Assembly: GCF_014641595.1 (NCBI RefSeq) | Contig: NZ_BMIA01000003.1 | Span: 868,001-932,000, forward strand | Length of the DNA stretch: 64,000 nucleotides | Reading direction: 5' to 3' | Source: Dyadobacter endophyticus | Lineage (GTDB): Bacteria > Bacteroidota > Bacteroidia > Cytophagales > Spirosomataceae | Part shown: positions 34,716-43,887 of the stretch, piece after piece | How positions within the stretch are numbered: position 1 is the stretch's first letter | How the letters are laid out: each line of letters begins with the position of its first letter | Position numbers and translations under genes: made by a program | Notes under the pieces: generated by a model | What the model was told of the DNA's origin: nothing | The model's input: the letters and a program-made list of their open reading frames with translations, nothing else | The model's database searches: none

Positions 34716-35672
34716 TCACGCTTTCGATAAGGTTGTTTCCAATGACCTGATTTCCCACGTTTCGTCGTTTAACACATCCAATACCCTCTGATTTAATTCC
34801 TTAATATAGGAAACCGATGATGGATCGGGTATATACGCCGCCTTGCGTGCAATGCTGTTTTTAAGGATGCCGCGGGCCATTAGCAGCTCCTTCTCTGCAT
34901 AATGGAACAGTTCCATGTTTTGGAGGGAGAAAAATATCTGGGGCATCACCTTTTCGAACAGGTCAAAAGCCTTTTGGTGTGCGCCCTGGTTGCGCAGCGT
35001 GAACACTTTCTGCAAAATGTCCGATACCGCCAGCCCCGGCATTACACCGCGGATACCCAGCGGAATCAATTCGAGCATATACAATCCTCCCCAGCCTTCA
35101 AAAAGCCCGATTTTCCCGCCGGTTTCTCTGATAATACCTTCAAACTTGGGCGCACAAAGCGGCTCTTCGAGTTTGAGGTATTTAAAATTCAGGTTTTCAG
35201 CCATTAATTCAGTGATAAAACCAACGCTGATAGATGAACCGCCGGGATTGAAATCCTGAATTAACACCGGGGTATCGGGTATGGACTGCAAAAATTCGGA
35301 AAGGTAGATTTTGAGCGACTCCTCCGGCAGGCTGAAAATCCGGGGCACCGCAAGCGATACCACATCCGCACCCGCAGCCACATTCGCCTGCGCCAGCCTG
35401 ATCGCCTGTTTCAATGACGGGTGATTTGACTGCGCGACGATCTTCACGCGCCCGGCCGCATGCTCCACGGCTACGCGCACGACCTGCAATTTTTCGTCGT
35501 CGGTCAACTTGTAGAATTCACTGGCATAAGCAGGCAGGCATACCGCCTCGATGCCGCTCGAAACGGCAAAATCGATCAGGTCGCGCAGGGCTGCTTCGTC
35601 AATCTCTTCGTTTTCCGTAAATGGCGTCGGGATAATAGGCACGACGCCGAACAATTCGCTATCTGCATTCAT
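34716..35672 (-). CDS. DapA/NAL-family lyase-like protein
   Basis: The protein (start MNADSEL at 35672, 318 residues; ATG at 35699 would overlap the DMT transporter gene by 14 bases) is a (beta/alpha)8 barrel of the dihydrodipicolinate synthase/N-acetylneuraminate lyase superfamily. The Schiff-base lysine is likely the one in YLKLEEP. The position of the usual catalytic Tyr (YNxP) reads DFNPGG, so proton relay must differ. Members of this branch cleave or dehydrate 2-keto-3-deoxy sugar acids. In this operon it would act after the enolase-superfamily dehydratase. Confidence 0.86.
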   Translation of the reverse strand: MNADSELFGVVPIIPTPFTENEEIDEAALRDLIDFAVSSGIEAVCLPAYASEFYKLTDDEKLQVVRVAVEHAAGRVKIVAQSNHPSLKQAIRLAQANVAAGADVVSLAVPRIFSLPEESLKIYLSEFLQSIPDTPVLIQDFNPGGSSISVGFITELMAENLNFKYLKLEEPLCAPKFEGIIRETGGKIGLFEGWGGLYMLELIPLGIRGVMPGLAVSDILQKVFTLRNQGAHQKAFDLFEKVMPQIFFSLQNMELFHYAEKELLMARGILKNSIARKAAYIPDPSSVSYIKELNQRVLDVLNDETWEIRSLETTLSKA

Positions 35673-35685
35673 ACTCTTTGTTTTT

Positions 35686-36624
35686 TTATGGATTGACATT
35701 AACCAGTTCTTCCTCCTTCTTTTGCCGTGCCGCCTTGCTATCTACAATCGTGAGGATCAATGTGGAAGCGAGTACCAGCGCACCGCCGATAATGGCTTGG
35801 GTCTTCAATGTTTCACCCAAAACGAAAGCGGCGATAGGCAATCCCATGAACGTTATGAGGTAATTGGACAATGCGACCTGCGTGGCATCGAGATATCTGA
35901 GCACTTTAAAAAACAGCAGCATCGACAGGAAGTTGTGAAAGAGCGTGAGCGCGATCATGCCGGTCCAGGTTCTGGCGGTATAATCCGGTATCACGGAAAA
36001 CATTTCCGGCTCGTAATACCACACCAGCGGCGCCAGCAGGATCACCATCACGAGGTAGGTGTAAAACACCATTTCCATCTCGGTGTATTGCTCGGCAACC
36101 TTTTTACAGCCTACATTATAATAGCCATTGCCCAGGATTGCGAGGAATATGAGCAGGTTACCCACCGCATATTGCGAGCTCATGTCCATGTTACGGATAT
36201 CGTCCGTCGAGCAAAGCAGCACACCTACGATCGCGATCCCGAAGCTGATCCACCGAATGCGGTTCATTTTTTCTTTTAATATAAAAAATGCGAAAACTGC
36301 CGTCACGACCGGCAATGCGAGGATCAGGATGGCTGCATTGCTTGCAAGAGAATATTGCGTGCCCCAGGTCATCAGTACCTGAGAGGGAAATGCGCCTATG
36401 GCAGCCAGTTGCACGAAAATAAGAACGTCCCTGATTCTCTTATTTCCCTTTTTGAAGTCTCTCCATGCATAGGGCGCGAGAAAAATCGTAGCCAGCAACA
36501 TCGGCAGCCACACCGTAAAATATGGCCCCACCTGATCCTGCGTAAGTTTAATGCACGTAAAATGGAACGACCAGATCAGGTTGCAGAAGAACAGGATAGT
36601 CCACGATAAAAAGGCTTTCTTCAT
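35686..36624 (-). CDS. EamA/DMT-family transporter
   Basis: The 312-residue membrane protein (start MKKAFLSW at 36624) has ten predicted helices in two EamA repeats. An open extension to 36801 would run into the upstream enolase-superfamily gene and is not used. Its start overlaps that gene's stop by four bases (ATGA), indicating translational coupling. DMT transporters move amino acids, sugars or metabolites. Its presence in a sugar-acid operon suggests import of a pathway substrate or release of a side product; which one is unknown. Confidence 0.88.
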   Translation of the reverse strand: MKKAFLSWTILFFCNLIWSFHFTCIKLTQDQVGPYFTVWLPMLLATIFLAPYAWRDFKKGNKRIRDVLIFVQLAAIGAFPSQVLMTWGTQYSLASNAAILILALPVVTAVFAFFILKEKMNRIRWISFGIAIVGVLLCSTDDIRNMDMSSQYAVGNLLIFLAILGNGYYNVGCKKVAEQYTEMEMVFYTYLVMVILLAPLVWYYEPEMFSVIPDYTARTWTGMIALTLFHNFLSMLLFFKVLRYLDATQVALSNYLITFMGLPIAAFVLGETLKTQAIIGGALVLASTLILTIVDSKAARQKKEEELVNVNP

Positions 36625-37754
36625 AAGTGCGCCGTTAGGATTTTTCCGGTTTGATATTTTTTGAGCGCTTCGCAATCGAGCGCGACGCCGAGACCATCTC
36701 CCTGCGGCACTTTCGCGGCTCCGTTTTCGAATGCAATGGGTTCGGCCAGCAGGTCGTCCACCCGCACCAGTTCGCCGAAAATGTCCGACGGGATAGTACA
36801 ATTAATGCTCGCCGCCGCGATATGCAGGCCCATTGCTTCCGAAACCCCCAAATCCACCTCCGACCCGCGCCAGCAGGGCTTGCCTTCCAGATGTGCGATC
36901 TCAGCCAGCAGCACACAATTGTATGCCGAGCCATTGAAATTGTAGCCATCAGCCGCGTCGGCACGTACGAACGTGATCATGTCGCGGATATCCTGCGTGT
37001 ACGGGAGCGAAATGTGCCGGTATAATGGTATTCCAAGATGTTTTTTGAGGTATTTAAAACCTTCGACATCCGCATGCCGGACAGGGTCTTCCAACCCCAA
37101 CATCACCTCCATTTCGACTCCTTCCATCAATTTCATCGTCGTGCCTACATCGTCCCAGCGCTGGTTCGGATCGAGCAGGACTTTAATACCCTTACCGCAC
37201 TTCCGTTTGATTTCTTCAGTCCAAAGTCGCACCGGGTCTTCGTCGGAGCATTTGAATTTGAACACCTTATGGCCCTTCTGCATCGCTTCGAACGCCTTCT
37301 GAGCGGCGTCTTCCGGTGTTCGCCGGCCCGTCCAGCCCATGCAATCGACCGTTTCGCGGTAACCGCCTCCGAGTAACTGGTACACCGGCACATGCAACAG
37401 CTTTCCGGCCAGGTCGAGCACACAGCTTTCGAATGCCTCGTAAATACGCTGGTCGGTCACAGGCAGCCGGCGCCAGTTCAGTTTCAATATATCCTTGCCT
37501 ACGAATTCCTGCATACTTTCGCGAATGAGGTCGCCGGAAGCGCTGCGATAGGTCTCGCCTATGCCTGTAAGCCCGTCCGCGAGGGTCATTTCGACGATCC
37601 ATTTCGGCTGGTTGGCAAACTCCGTCCAGCTTTCGCCAGTCAGGAACTTTTGGGCGAATGCGCTGTCCTTGTCGAGTACCGTTTCCGAATTGAGGCTTCC
37701 CGGCCTGGCCGGCACGATCACTTCCGTGGCGCGGACCGATACGATTGTTGTCAT
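36621..37754 (-). CDS. Mandelate racemase/muconate lactonizing-family enzyme (enolase superfamily)
   Basis: The 377-residue protein has the capping domain at about 1-125 and a (beta/alpha)7 barrel after it. The KxK motif (Lys166, Lys168 in FKFKCS), Asp195 with Asn197 in LLDPNQ and Glu222 in LEDP are the expected proton-abstraction and metal-binding residues; the third metal ligand is not obvious. Family members dehydrate sugar acids or racemize acids. With the DapA-like lyase downstream, sugar-acid dehydration is the simplest role. The 4-base overlaps with both neighbours show tight coupling. Confidence 0.88.
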   Translation of the reverse strand: MTTIVSVRATEVIVPARPGSLNSETVLDKDSAFAQKFLTGESWTEFANQPKWIVEMTLADGLTGIGETYRSASGDLIRESMQEFVGKDILKLNWRRLPVTDQRIYEAFESCVLDLAGKLLHVPVYQLLGGGYRETVDCMGWTGRRTPEDAAQKAFEAMQKGHKVFKFKCSDEDPVRLWTEEIKRKCGKGIKVLLDPNQRWDDVGTTMKLMEGVEMEVMLGLEDPVRHADVEGFKYLKKHLGIPLYRHISLPYTQDIRDMITFVRADAADGYNFNGSAYNCVLLAEIAHLEGKPCWRGSEVDLGVSEAMGLHIAAASINCTIPSDIFGELVRVDDLLAEPIAFENGAAKVPQGDGLGVALDCEALKKYQTGKILTAHL

Positions 37755-38695
37755 TCCTGCGGGTATTTTTCTGCCAGCTTCCGAATGTCGTAGCTGAATT
37801 CGCTAAATGCCTTTTCCCATGCTTCGGCGCTTTCTTTGGTGTAGGGATAAAATCCCTGCGCATTGCCCACGCCCCTCGCACCCGAGGCTACCAATTTTTC
37901 CATCATTTCAGGGGTAGTCTGCCGGTTATCGAGGTCAGGGAACAGATCCTTCATTACCGTCAGATAAGCCGGAATGCCCGTCAGGTCCATGAAACGGAAC
38001 GGCCCGGCGAATGTGATCCAGTAGCCCAGGTCGTTGCGCAGCGAGCGGTCGACGTCCTCGACCGTCGCATAGCCGTTTTCCACCAGATTGAATGCCTCTC
38101 GCAGCATTGCATACATAATTCGGTTGGTAATAAACCCGCGAATATCCTTCCGAAGCAGAGAAGGTTGCTTCCCCCAGCTTTCGGCCAGCTTCACCATCTC
38201 CCCGGCGTATTTCACATCCGAATCCTTTCCGCAAATCACCTCCATAAACCGGGTAATATGCGCCGGCTCCGCCCAGTGAATGCCCAGCAGCCTTTCGGGA
38301 TGCCATAAACCGGCCTGCAAAACCGAAACCGGGATGGCCGAAGTGTTGCTGCCGATAATGGCGGTGTTTGAAAGCACATTTTCCAATGCCTTGTAAACGG
38401 CCTTTTTAGCCTCCACATCCTCGGTAATCGACTCGATTACCACTTCATGGTCGACCAGGTGTGCTATGTTGGTAGTAATGGTTAAACGTCCGACCGCCGT
38501 TTCGGGTAATTCTTTCAGCAGGCCTTCGTTGTGAAGTTCTGCCAGGAAGCCCAGAATACGTTTACGGGCAGGTTCAATCTCACTTTCTTCCCTGACCAGC
38601 GAGGTAACTTTATGCCCCGCCGCCAGGATACAAGTCGCGATGCTACTGCCCATTAACCCAAGTCCTACTGTGCCGATGCGTTCTTTTAAGCTCAT
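37751..38695 (-). CDS. 3-hydroxyacyl-CoA dehydrogenase-family protein
   Basis: The 314-residue protein (start MSLKERIG at 38695) has an NAD-binding TVGLGLMGSSIA Rossmann loop, a SNTSAIPV segment and a conserved HWAEPAHITRF catalytic His region. The C-terminal half is the helical 3HCDH domain. Besides acyl-CoA substrates, this family includes L-gulonate 3-dehydrogenase-like enzymes, which suits a sugar-acid operon better. It overlaps the enolase-superfamily gene by four bases (ATGA). Confidence 0.87.
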   Translation of the reverse strand: MSLKERIGTVGLGLMGSSIATCILAAGHKVTSLVREESEIEPARKRILGFLAELHNEGLLKELPETAVGRLTITTNIAHLVDHEVVIESITEDVEAKKAVYKALENVLSNTAIIGSNTSAIPVSVLQAGLWHPERLLGIHWAEPAHITRFMEVICGKDSDVKYAGEMVKLAESWGKQPSLLRKDIRGFITNRIMYAMLREAFNLVENGYATVEDVDRSLRNDLGYWITFAGPFRFMDLTGIPAYLTVMKDLFPDLDNRQTTPEMMEKLVASGARGVGNAQGFYPYTKESAEAWEKAFSEFSYDIRKLAEKYPQE

Positions 38696-38725
38696 TGTGA
38701 TTAATGCAAAAACCAAGTGCGTAAA

Positions 38726-39106
38726 CTAGCCGATCAGCGCAATGGCGTCGATCTCGATTTTGATGCCGTCCGCCAATACCGACTGAACGGTCGTCCGGGC
38801 GGGCAGAATACCTTTGAAAAACGAGGCGTAAGCGACATTATAGCGGTCAAAATCATTGATATCCTCCAAATGCACCGTGCATTTCATAATATCGTCGACC
38901 GTGCCGCCCGCCGCCTCCACGACCTTCTTCACGTGTTCGAGCGTAAGCAATGTCTCTTCCTCGATGGTGCCATGTTTTACCTCGCCCGTCGCCAGGTCCA
39001 GCGGCCCCTGCCCGCTCACGAACAGTAAGCCGTTTTTCAAAACACCGGCTGAATACGCGCCGGTGCTGACATTTTTATCCGGGTGCTTGATTTCTTGTTT
39101 GGGCAT
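38726..39106 (-). CDS. RidA-family protein
   Basis: The 126-residue protein (start MPKQEIKH at 39106; an open extension to 39172 lacks family similarity) has the RidA/YjgF fold. It contains SGQGPLD, a conserved Arg in PARTTVQ and a C-terminal IEIDAIAL strand. RidA proteins hydrolyse reactive imine/enamine intermediates or related amide-type compounds. Its inclusion in this operon points to a nitrogen-containing intermediate, in keeping with an amino-sugar pathway. Confidence 0.9.
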   Translation of the reverse strand: MPKQEIKHPDKNVSTGAYSAGVLKNGLLFVSGQGPLDLATGEVKHGTIEEETLLTLEHVKKVVEAAGGTVDDIMKCTVHLEDINDFDRYNVAYASFFKGILPARTTVQSVLADGIKIEIDAIALIG

Positions 39107-39260
39107 GGTGTGGGGCGTTTGCCGGGTTTTGTGAACGATTGGGCTGTTTGACCGCCGACCATGGACTGCCAACTGCCGATTACTTGTCGTTTATCTGATA
39201 AGATATTTTACTTCAACTGACTATCTCTCACTCATTCTGGCCATCCCTGACAACACCTGA

Positions 39261-40046
39261 CTACAACCGCCCACCTATCTCCCACCCTGCGAAAGCCTGC
39301 AGAAACGTCACCAACGCTTCCGTTGCCTTACCGATCAAATGCGCGCCCTTTTCCGCTGTGGCTTTTTGAGGCTCTCCGCTGCTGCCATTGCTGGAAATGT
39401 ACGCCGTTTGTTTAAAGAGTGTTACGCCCCGGTAAGGCTCATCGTCTTCCCAGGGAATGTAGCCATTGCTGGGTGGTCGTTCGGCGCGCGCAGCTTTCTC
39501 CATCCATACTTTTTCAGGAAAGAGGTGAAGCATCATGCTTGTTTCGTACTCGCAGGCGTGGCTCAGCGCGGGACTTTCCATCGGCGCTTCGCCGGCGAAC
39601 GGCTTTCCGGCCATCTCCCAATACGTCACCAGGGCAATATTGACAGCATTTGCCTGCTCAAAATCGGCACTGAGGACCGCCAGGGCCTGTTTCACCGGGG
39701 TAATGTTACCGCCATGGCCATTCAACAGCACGATCCTTCGAAAGCCATTTTGCAGCAAAGAGCCCACCATATCCACAATTACCTGTGTGTATAATGCCGG
39801 ATTGATGCTGATCGTCCCGCCGAACGACAAATGATGGTGACTGGAACCATACGGCAATGCCGGGCAAAGCAATATGCGATCAGGCAACGATGCCTCCGCG
39901 GCACCTGCAAGGTGCGCAACGATATCCGTATCCGTCGACACCGCCATGTGCGGCCCGTGCTGCTCGATCGCGCCGAGTGGAAGTATTACTACCACGTCTT
40001 CAATCAATGTCCGGATCGACGGATAATTCAGATTCGCGAATAACAT
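39261..40046 (-). CDS. Creatininase-family amidohydrolase
   Basis: The 261-residue protein carries the metal-binding and catalytic set of the creatininase/mycofactocin-associated family: Glu28 and His30 in IEQHGPH, Asp39 in STDTD, and the His of LNGHGGN, plus a Glu in the late segment. The family includes cyclic amide and formamide hydrolases and some lactone or amide hydrolases of unknown substrate. It is the first gene of the catabolic operon, directly behind a well-formed promoter with two GntR-type boxes. Confidence 0.86.
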   Translation of the reverse strand: MLFANLNYPSIRTLIEDVVVILPLGAIEQHGPHMAVSTDTDIVAHLAGAAEASLPDRILLCPALPYGSSHHHLSFGGTISINPALYTQVIVDMVGSLLQNGFRRIVLLNGHGGNITPVKQALAVLSADFEQANAVNIALVTYWEMAGKPFAGEAPMESPALSHACEYETSMMLHLFPEKVWMEKAARAERPPSNGYIPWEDDEPYRGVTLFKQTAYISSNGSSGEPQKATAEKGAHLIGKATEALVTFLQAFAGWEIGGRL

Positions 40047-40073
40047 AGCGGAAGTTCAGGACAGGCTGTTGAT

Positions 40074-40103
40074 CAAAAGTATTGATTAATTTTTTGTTTA
40101 CAA
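40074..40103 (-). promoter_or_regulatory. Promoter of catabolic operon
   Basis: On the minus strand TTG (40103-40101) is followed after 19 bases by TACTTTTG (40081-40074), matching the Bacteroidota consensus. The first operator box overlaps the TTG, so a bound repressor would block RNA polymerase. Confidence 0.68.
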
Positions 40104-40125
40104 AATTTATATAAAATAGTTTACA
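40095..40125. promoter_or_regulatory. Pair of GntR-type operator boxes at catabolic operon
   Basis: TGTTTACA (40095-40102) and AGTTTACA (40118-40125) lie 23 bases apart, start to start. They share the TGTNNACA-like core seen upstream of susC and of the GntR gene, and match the general TNGT...ACNA form of FadR-type GntR sites. Confidence 0.6.
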
Positions 40126-40216
40126 AAAAAACTTTGGTAGTCATTTTATCACTAATTCTTCATGGCAAATTCATAAAGTAGCCGCAGCAATCCAGCCAGC
40201 TATTTTCTCTCGAAAC

Positions 40217-42280
40217 CTAAAAATCAGGCTTGAATAACACGTCAAATGGCTGGTCAGCGACGTGATCGGACCTGTTTTCAATGCGATAGCTAACCACCTT
40301 AAGGTAAAGCTTTTGCCATAACCCGTACTCCACGTCGAATCGGCCGAGCATCGTATTGAGGCGATAGGGCATGTACTCCGAACGCCAGGCCTCGGAATAG
40401 GCCGTTTTGAGCTCGCCGGCTTCATCCATCACATCCACAAGCAGGCCATGACATGGATATGCGAGGTCATAAACCACGAAATCGTTCTTCTTCCGCACCA
40501 GCATCGACTCGTTCCACCTGTCGCACACCGTTTTAGCCCACAGAAAACGCGTCGCCGTGTAGGCCATCAACCTTGCAGTAACAATCATGGAGTGAATGAA
40601 TGCGGTATCTTGCGAGCTGCATTTAGCCAATGCCCCGATCAGCTCTGCCTGCGCCGCCTCGCCTGATTTACGTGCATTCCGGAAATCGGCGGCATGTTCG
40701 TTCGTGTTTTTGAGGTAGTAAGGCAAAAACGGGTTCGACCAACTTTCGATGATCGTTCCGCGCGGCATGCCGTTCGTATTACGCCCGAGGCATTTATCGA
40801 GGGAAGCATTCGCAGCAGCAAGATGATCAAACGCCTTTTGCATTTCCCCGGCCACTTTCGGATACATCACGCGACTGTACATTTCCGTAAAATGCTTTTT
40901 TTCCGGCACCGATCCTTGCCATGCCCCGATGCAGCCGTAAGCCATAAACAGCCACGAAGCCCGCACAAACGGCTCCACCGGGTCCGTCCACACCGAATGG
41001 ATGAACCCGAGTGCATGATGCTTCACCCCGGCTTGCAGGCAGAGATCTATATTGTCGTAGGTATAGGCGGCATCGGGATAGATATGGCCCCAGCCAGATA
41101 CGGCAGGCTGGATAAAAAACGGCTTTTTCTCCCTCAAAATCGGGTTAAGATACCGGTTGATCTCCACCGTGTCCGGCTTGTATTCCCACAATACGGGGAT
41201 TACTCCCTCCGGGATCCTTTTAATAATATCCGGATAGTAATTGTTCATATCCGTCCACGCAAGCACGGTTTTACCATACTTTTTCAACTCCCCCTCTACG
41301 AATGCAAGCTGCTGCACCCAAAGGTCTTCGGCATTGATACGCACGTCTTTATCGTCGGCAATACGCTTCGTTTCCCAGGTTTCGTCAAACCCGACATGGA
41401 TAAATGGCCCCGGAAAAAGTTCGGCATATTGGCTGATCCAGTCTTTCAGCACTGCATTTGTTGCCGGCTTGCGCGGGTCGAGCTCGTGGCCGTACTGCCC
41501 GATCGCCAGACCAGCATATTGCTCGTTTCTCAGCAGTTCGTGCAAATGCCCGTATAAGTTCAGGAACGGCACCACGTCCATGTGCCGCTGCTTTCCATAG
41601 GCAATAATGTCGCGGATTTGCGCCTGGGTGTAACCCGAACGGTACCCGATTGCCGGATAGCCTTTCAATTCAATACTAACCTCATTATAAAAATAGTATT
41701 GGTTGGTCTTCCACCGTACCAGAAAGTCGATCTGCCGTTTGATTTCCGCGACAGTCGGCAGGCCGCCGTGCGCAAAATCCATCATCACTCCGCGGTAGGT
41801 GAGCGCAGGCCGGTCTTCGATCACTACTCCGGGGATAAATGCAGTTTTGCCCTGGCCGGTTATCAGCTGTCGCAATGTCTGCACGGCATAGTACAATCCC
41901 GCGGAAGTACGCGCATCCACACGTACACCCCTGCCCGAGATGGTCAGCTTGTAACGCTCCCTTTCACTCTTGCCGTTCATTTCAGAAACTTCCGGCAATG
42001 CACCACCTGGCTCCCGTACAACCCATTGAAATGTTGCCAGGGCAGCAGACGGCGCTTTTTTTATACTTTCCCCGGCAGACTCACCAAGCATGGCCTTCAA
42101 CTCCTCCAGAGCAAATCGTACCTCACTAGGCGCCGAAGCGGGAATCCAAACGGTCAGCCTCGATACCGGCAGTTTTTCGTCCGTATAGCGTACCGTTTCC
42201 GGCTGCGGGAGAAGTACAGGTGTGTTTTGCGCAAAAGCACGGGTAATGAGCAGGCAGGCAATGAAAAGGCGGTTGAGCAT
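40217..42280 (-). CDS. GH20-family beta-N-acetylhexosaminidase-like enzyme
   Basis: The 687-residue secreted protein has a signal peptide (cleavage near AFAQ), an N-terminal GH20b-type domain (about 20-150) and a catalytic barrel. The catalytic pair Asp299-Glu300 sits in HVGFDETWE. A long C-terminal helical region (about 460-687) is unusual. GH20 enzymes release terminal GlcNAc or GalNAc using the substrate acetamido group, so the pathway should act on an N-acetylhexosamine glycan. It follows the SusD gene closely as the last gene of that operon. Confidence 0.9.
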   Translation of the reverse strand: MLNRLFIACLLITRAFAQNTPVLLPQPETVRYTDEKLPVSRLTVWIPASAPSEVRFALEELKAMLGESAGESIKKAPSAALATFQWVVREPGGALPEVSEMNGKSERERYKLTISGRGVRVDARTSAGLYYAVQTLRQLITGQGKTAFIPGVVIEDRPALTYRGVMMDFAHGGLPTVAEIKRQIDFLVRWKTNQYYFYNEVSIELKGYPAIGYRSGYTQAQIRDIIAYGKQRHMDVVPFLNLYGHLHELLRNEQYAGLAIGQYGHELDPRKPATNAVLKDWISQYAELFPGPFIHVGFDETWETKRIADDKDVRINAEDLWVQQLAFVEGELKKYGKTVLAWTDMNNYYPDIIKRIPEGVIPVLWEYKPDTVEINRYLNPILREKKPFFIQPAVSGWGHIYPDAAYTYDNIDLCLQAGVKHHALGFIHSVWTDPVEPFVRASWLFMAYGCIGAWQGSVPEKKHFTEMYSRVMYPKVAGEMQKAFDHLAAANASLDKCLGRNTNGMPRGTIIESWSNPFLPYYLKNTNEHAADFRNARKSGEAAQAELIGALAKCSSQDTAFIHSMIVTARLMAYTATRFLWAKTVCDRWNESMLVRKKNDFVVYDLAYPCHGLLVDVMDEAGELKTAYSEAWRSEYMPYRLNTMLGRFDVEYGLWQKLYLKVVSYRIENRSDHVADQPFDVLFKPDF

Positions 42281-42291
42281 TTGTTTAGTGT

Positions 42292-43875
42292 TCAGTTTTT
42301 ATCCCACCAAAGCGGTGTCGCTGCATTGTCGGGCCCGCCGAGCATTTTAACGGCCTTTTCAACCTCAGCGGCATTGGTTTGTTTTTCAGTATCCAAAAAA
42401 GGCATCCGGCGAATGAATGTACCTTCCGGCAAATCTGAATTTTCACTGTGAACGACCGGATACAGCTTCGGAAGCCCTGTTCTTCTTACCTCAGCCCAGC
42501 CTTCCATGCCGTCCGGGAACAACGCGAGCCATTTCTGCTGTGCTACCTGCTTGCGCTGCATGCTTTCCGAGGTACTCCATTTCACGGGATAGTCGTTTAC
42601 CGCAGGCGAATTCATCCCATCCTTTGGCGCAATGGGCAGGGCTGTATTCGAGATGTATTTCGCAATAGCCGCCTGGTCGGCGACACCCCATTGTGCCATG
42701 GAAGTTTGAATGCCTTTTTTGTAAAAATCTTCGGCCGTCCCGCCCATATTCCAGCCATTAAGGGCACCTTCGGCCCGAAGGAAATAGGCCTCAGCCGCGT
42801 GCAGGATGTTTTGCGGCACGTTGTAAGTGGTTTTCCAATCGTTTCCTACCCAGGTGGCCCAGCGGGTTCCCATATTGGAATTGAAAAGCCGGGAGTTGAT
42901 ATCGACGATTTTTTCCGACGTGAACAATCCGTTACGGACACCCTCGTAAGTCCCCGTCGAAACGGACGGTTGGAAATAAATCGGCAGTCGCGGATCTCCA
43001 TACCCTTTCAGAATCGATTCCATCGAAGCACTCATGCGCACATCGTCCCAGCCGGCCGTAACGGCTAAACCATTGTACTCGGCATAAGTAGTGGTCGATT
43101 TCGGCATATATGCATCATCGGCGATGTCGGTAATCACACCTGCCGCAACAGCCGCTTCCGCCTGCTGCTTTGCCATTTCCGGGTTCACTTTCGAGATCCG
43201 CAATGCCAAACGCAAGCGAAGGGTGTTGGCAAATTTCATCCAGGCCGTCGCCGGCGCTGCATTTTTGTTATAAACCAGGTCGTAAGTACCGAACGGCTTG
43301 TCGCCTGAACGCGATTTGAGGACTGCCGAAGCTGCGTCCAGCCGTTTAAAAAAGTCGTAATAAACCGAGTCCTGCGGCGTGTAGGAAACATACCGCTTAC
43401 CCGAAGCGGCATCGGAGTAGGGAATCGGCCCGAAGTAATCGGTAACGCGGTGAAACATCCAAACCCACCAGATGTTCGCCAGCGCATTCTCGGCGCTTTG
43501 CGTTTCCGTTCCGGCGATAATCGTTTTCAGTTGCGGTGCAGCCGCCGTGTACACCGGGTTCCAGCACGCGGGCATCCAATCCTGCCGGATCACGTAGCGG
43601 TCGGTCGGGAACGAATGCGCGGCTTGCGACAAAAACTGGGAGTACACCGAGGCGATCGTCCCCTCACCCACCTCGAAGTTGTCGGGACTGAGTGTTGGGC
43701 TCATTAACGCATAGGCGAACATGAACGGATATTCCTTGCTACCCACGCTGCTGATCTTGGTAGCGTCGGTATTCAGCGAATCGAAATTGTCGGTACAGCC
43801 CGCCAGGATAGCCACAATGGCCACTGGCAGCATTTTCGTGAGTCCCCGACCTATATTTTTAATCCTGGTCAACAT
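42292..43875 (-). CDS. SusD/RagB-family lipoprotein
   Basis: The 527-residue protein has a lipobox (AILAGC, about residues 21-26) and the helical SusD fold, closest in feel to the SusD-like_2 branch used in several Cytophagales. It would sit on the cell surface over the SusC barrel, bind glycan fragments and open and close during transport. It lies 12 bases downstream of the susC gene and just upstream of the GH20 gene. Ligand specificity is not readable. Confidence 0.92.
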   Translation of the reverse strand: MLTRIKNIGRGLTKMLPVAIVAILAGCTDNFDSLNTDATKISSVGSKEYPFMFAYALMSPTLSPDNFEVGEGTIASVYSQFLSQAAHSFPTDRYVIRQDWMPACWNPVYTAAAPQLKTIIAGTETQSAENALANIWWVWMFHRVTDYFGPIPYSDAASGKRYVSYTPQDSVYYDFFKRLDAASAVLKSRSGDKPFGTYDLVYNKNAAPATAWMKFANTLRLRLALRISKVNPEMAKQQAEAAVAAGVITDIADDAYMPKSTTTYAEYNGLAVTAGWDDVRMSASMESILKGYGDPRLPIYFQPSVSTGTYEGVRNGLFTSEKIVDINSRLFNSNMGTRWATWVGNDWKTTYNVPQNILHAAEAYFLRAEGALNGWNMGGTAEDFYKKGIQTSMAQWGVADQAAIAKYISNTALPIAPKDGMNSPAVNDYPVKWSTSESMQRKQVAQQKWLALFPDGMEGWAEVRRTGLPKLYPVVHSENSDLPEGTFIRRMPFLDTEKQTNAAEVEKAVKMLGGPDNAATPLWWDKN

Positions 43876-43887
43876 AATGAGCTGTTT

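Noticed and set aside
36625-36801. 59-residue N-terminal extension of the DMT transporter
   Set aside because: It lies inside the enolase-superfamily gene and is Arg/Gly-rich; the ATG at 36624 gives a coupled start.
40694-42451. Two long open frames on the + strand opposite the GH20 gene
   Set aside because: They are shadows of GH20 and SusD coding sequence and lack recognisable motifs.
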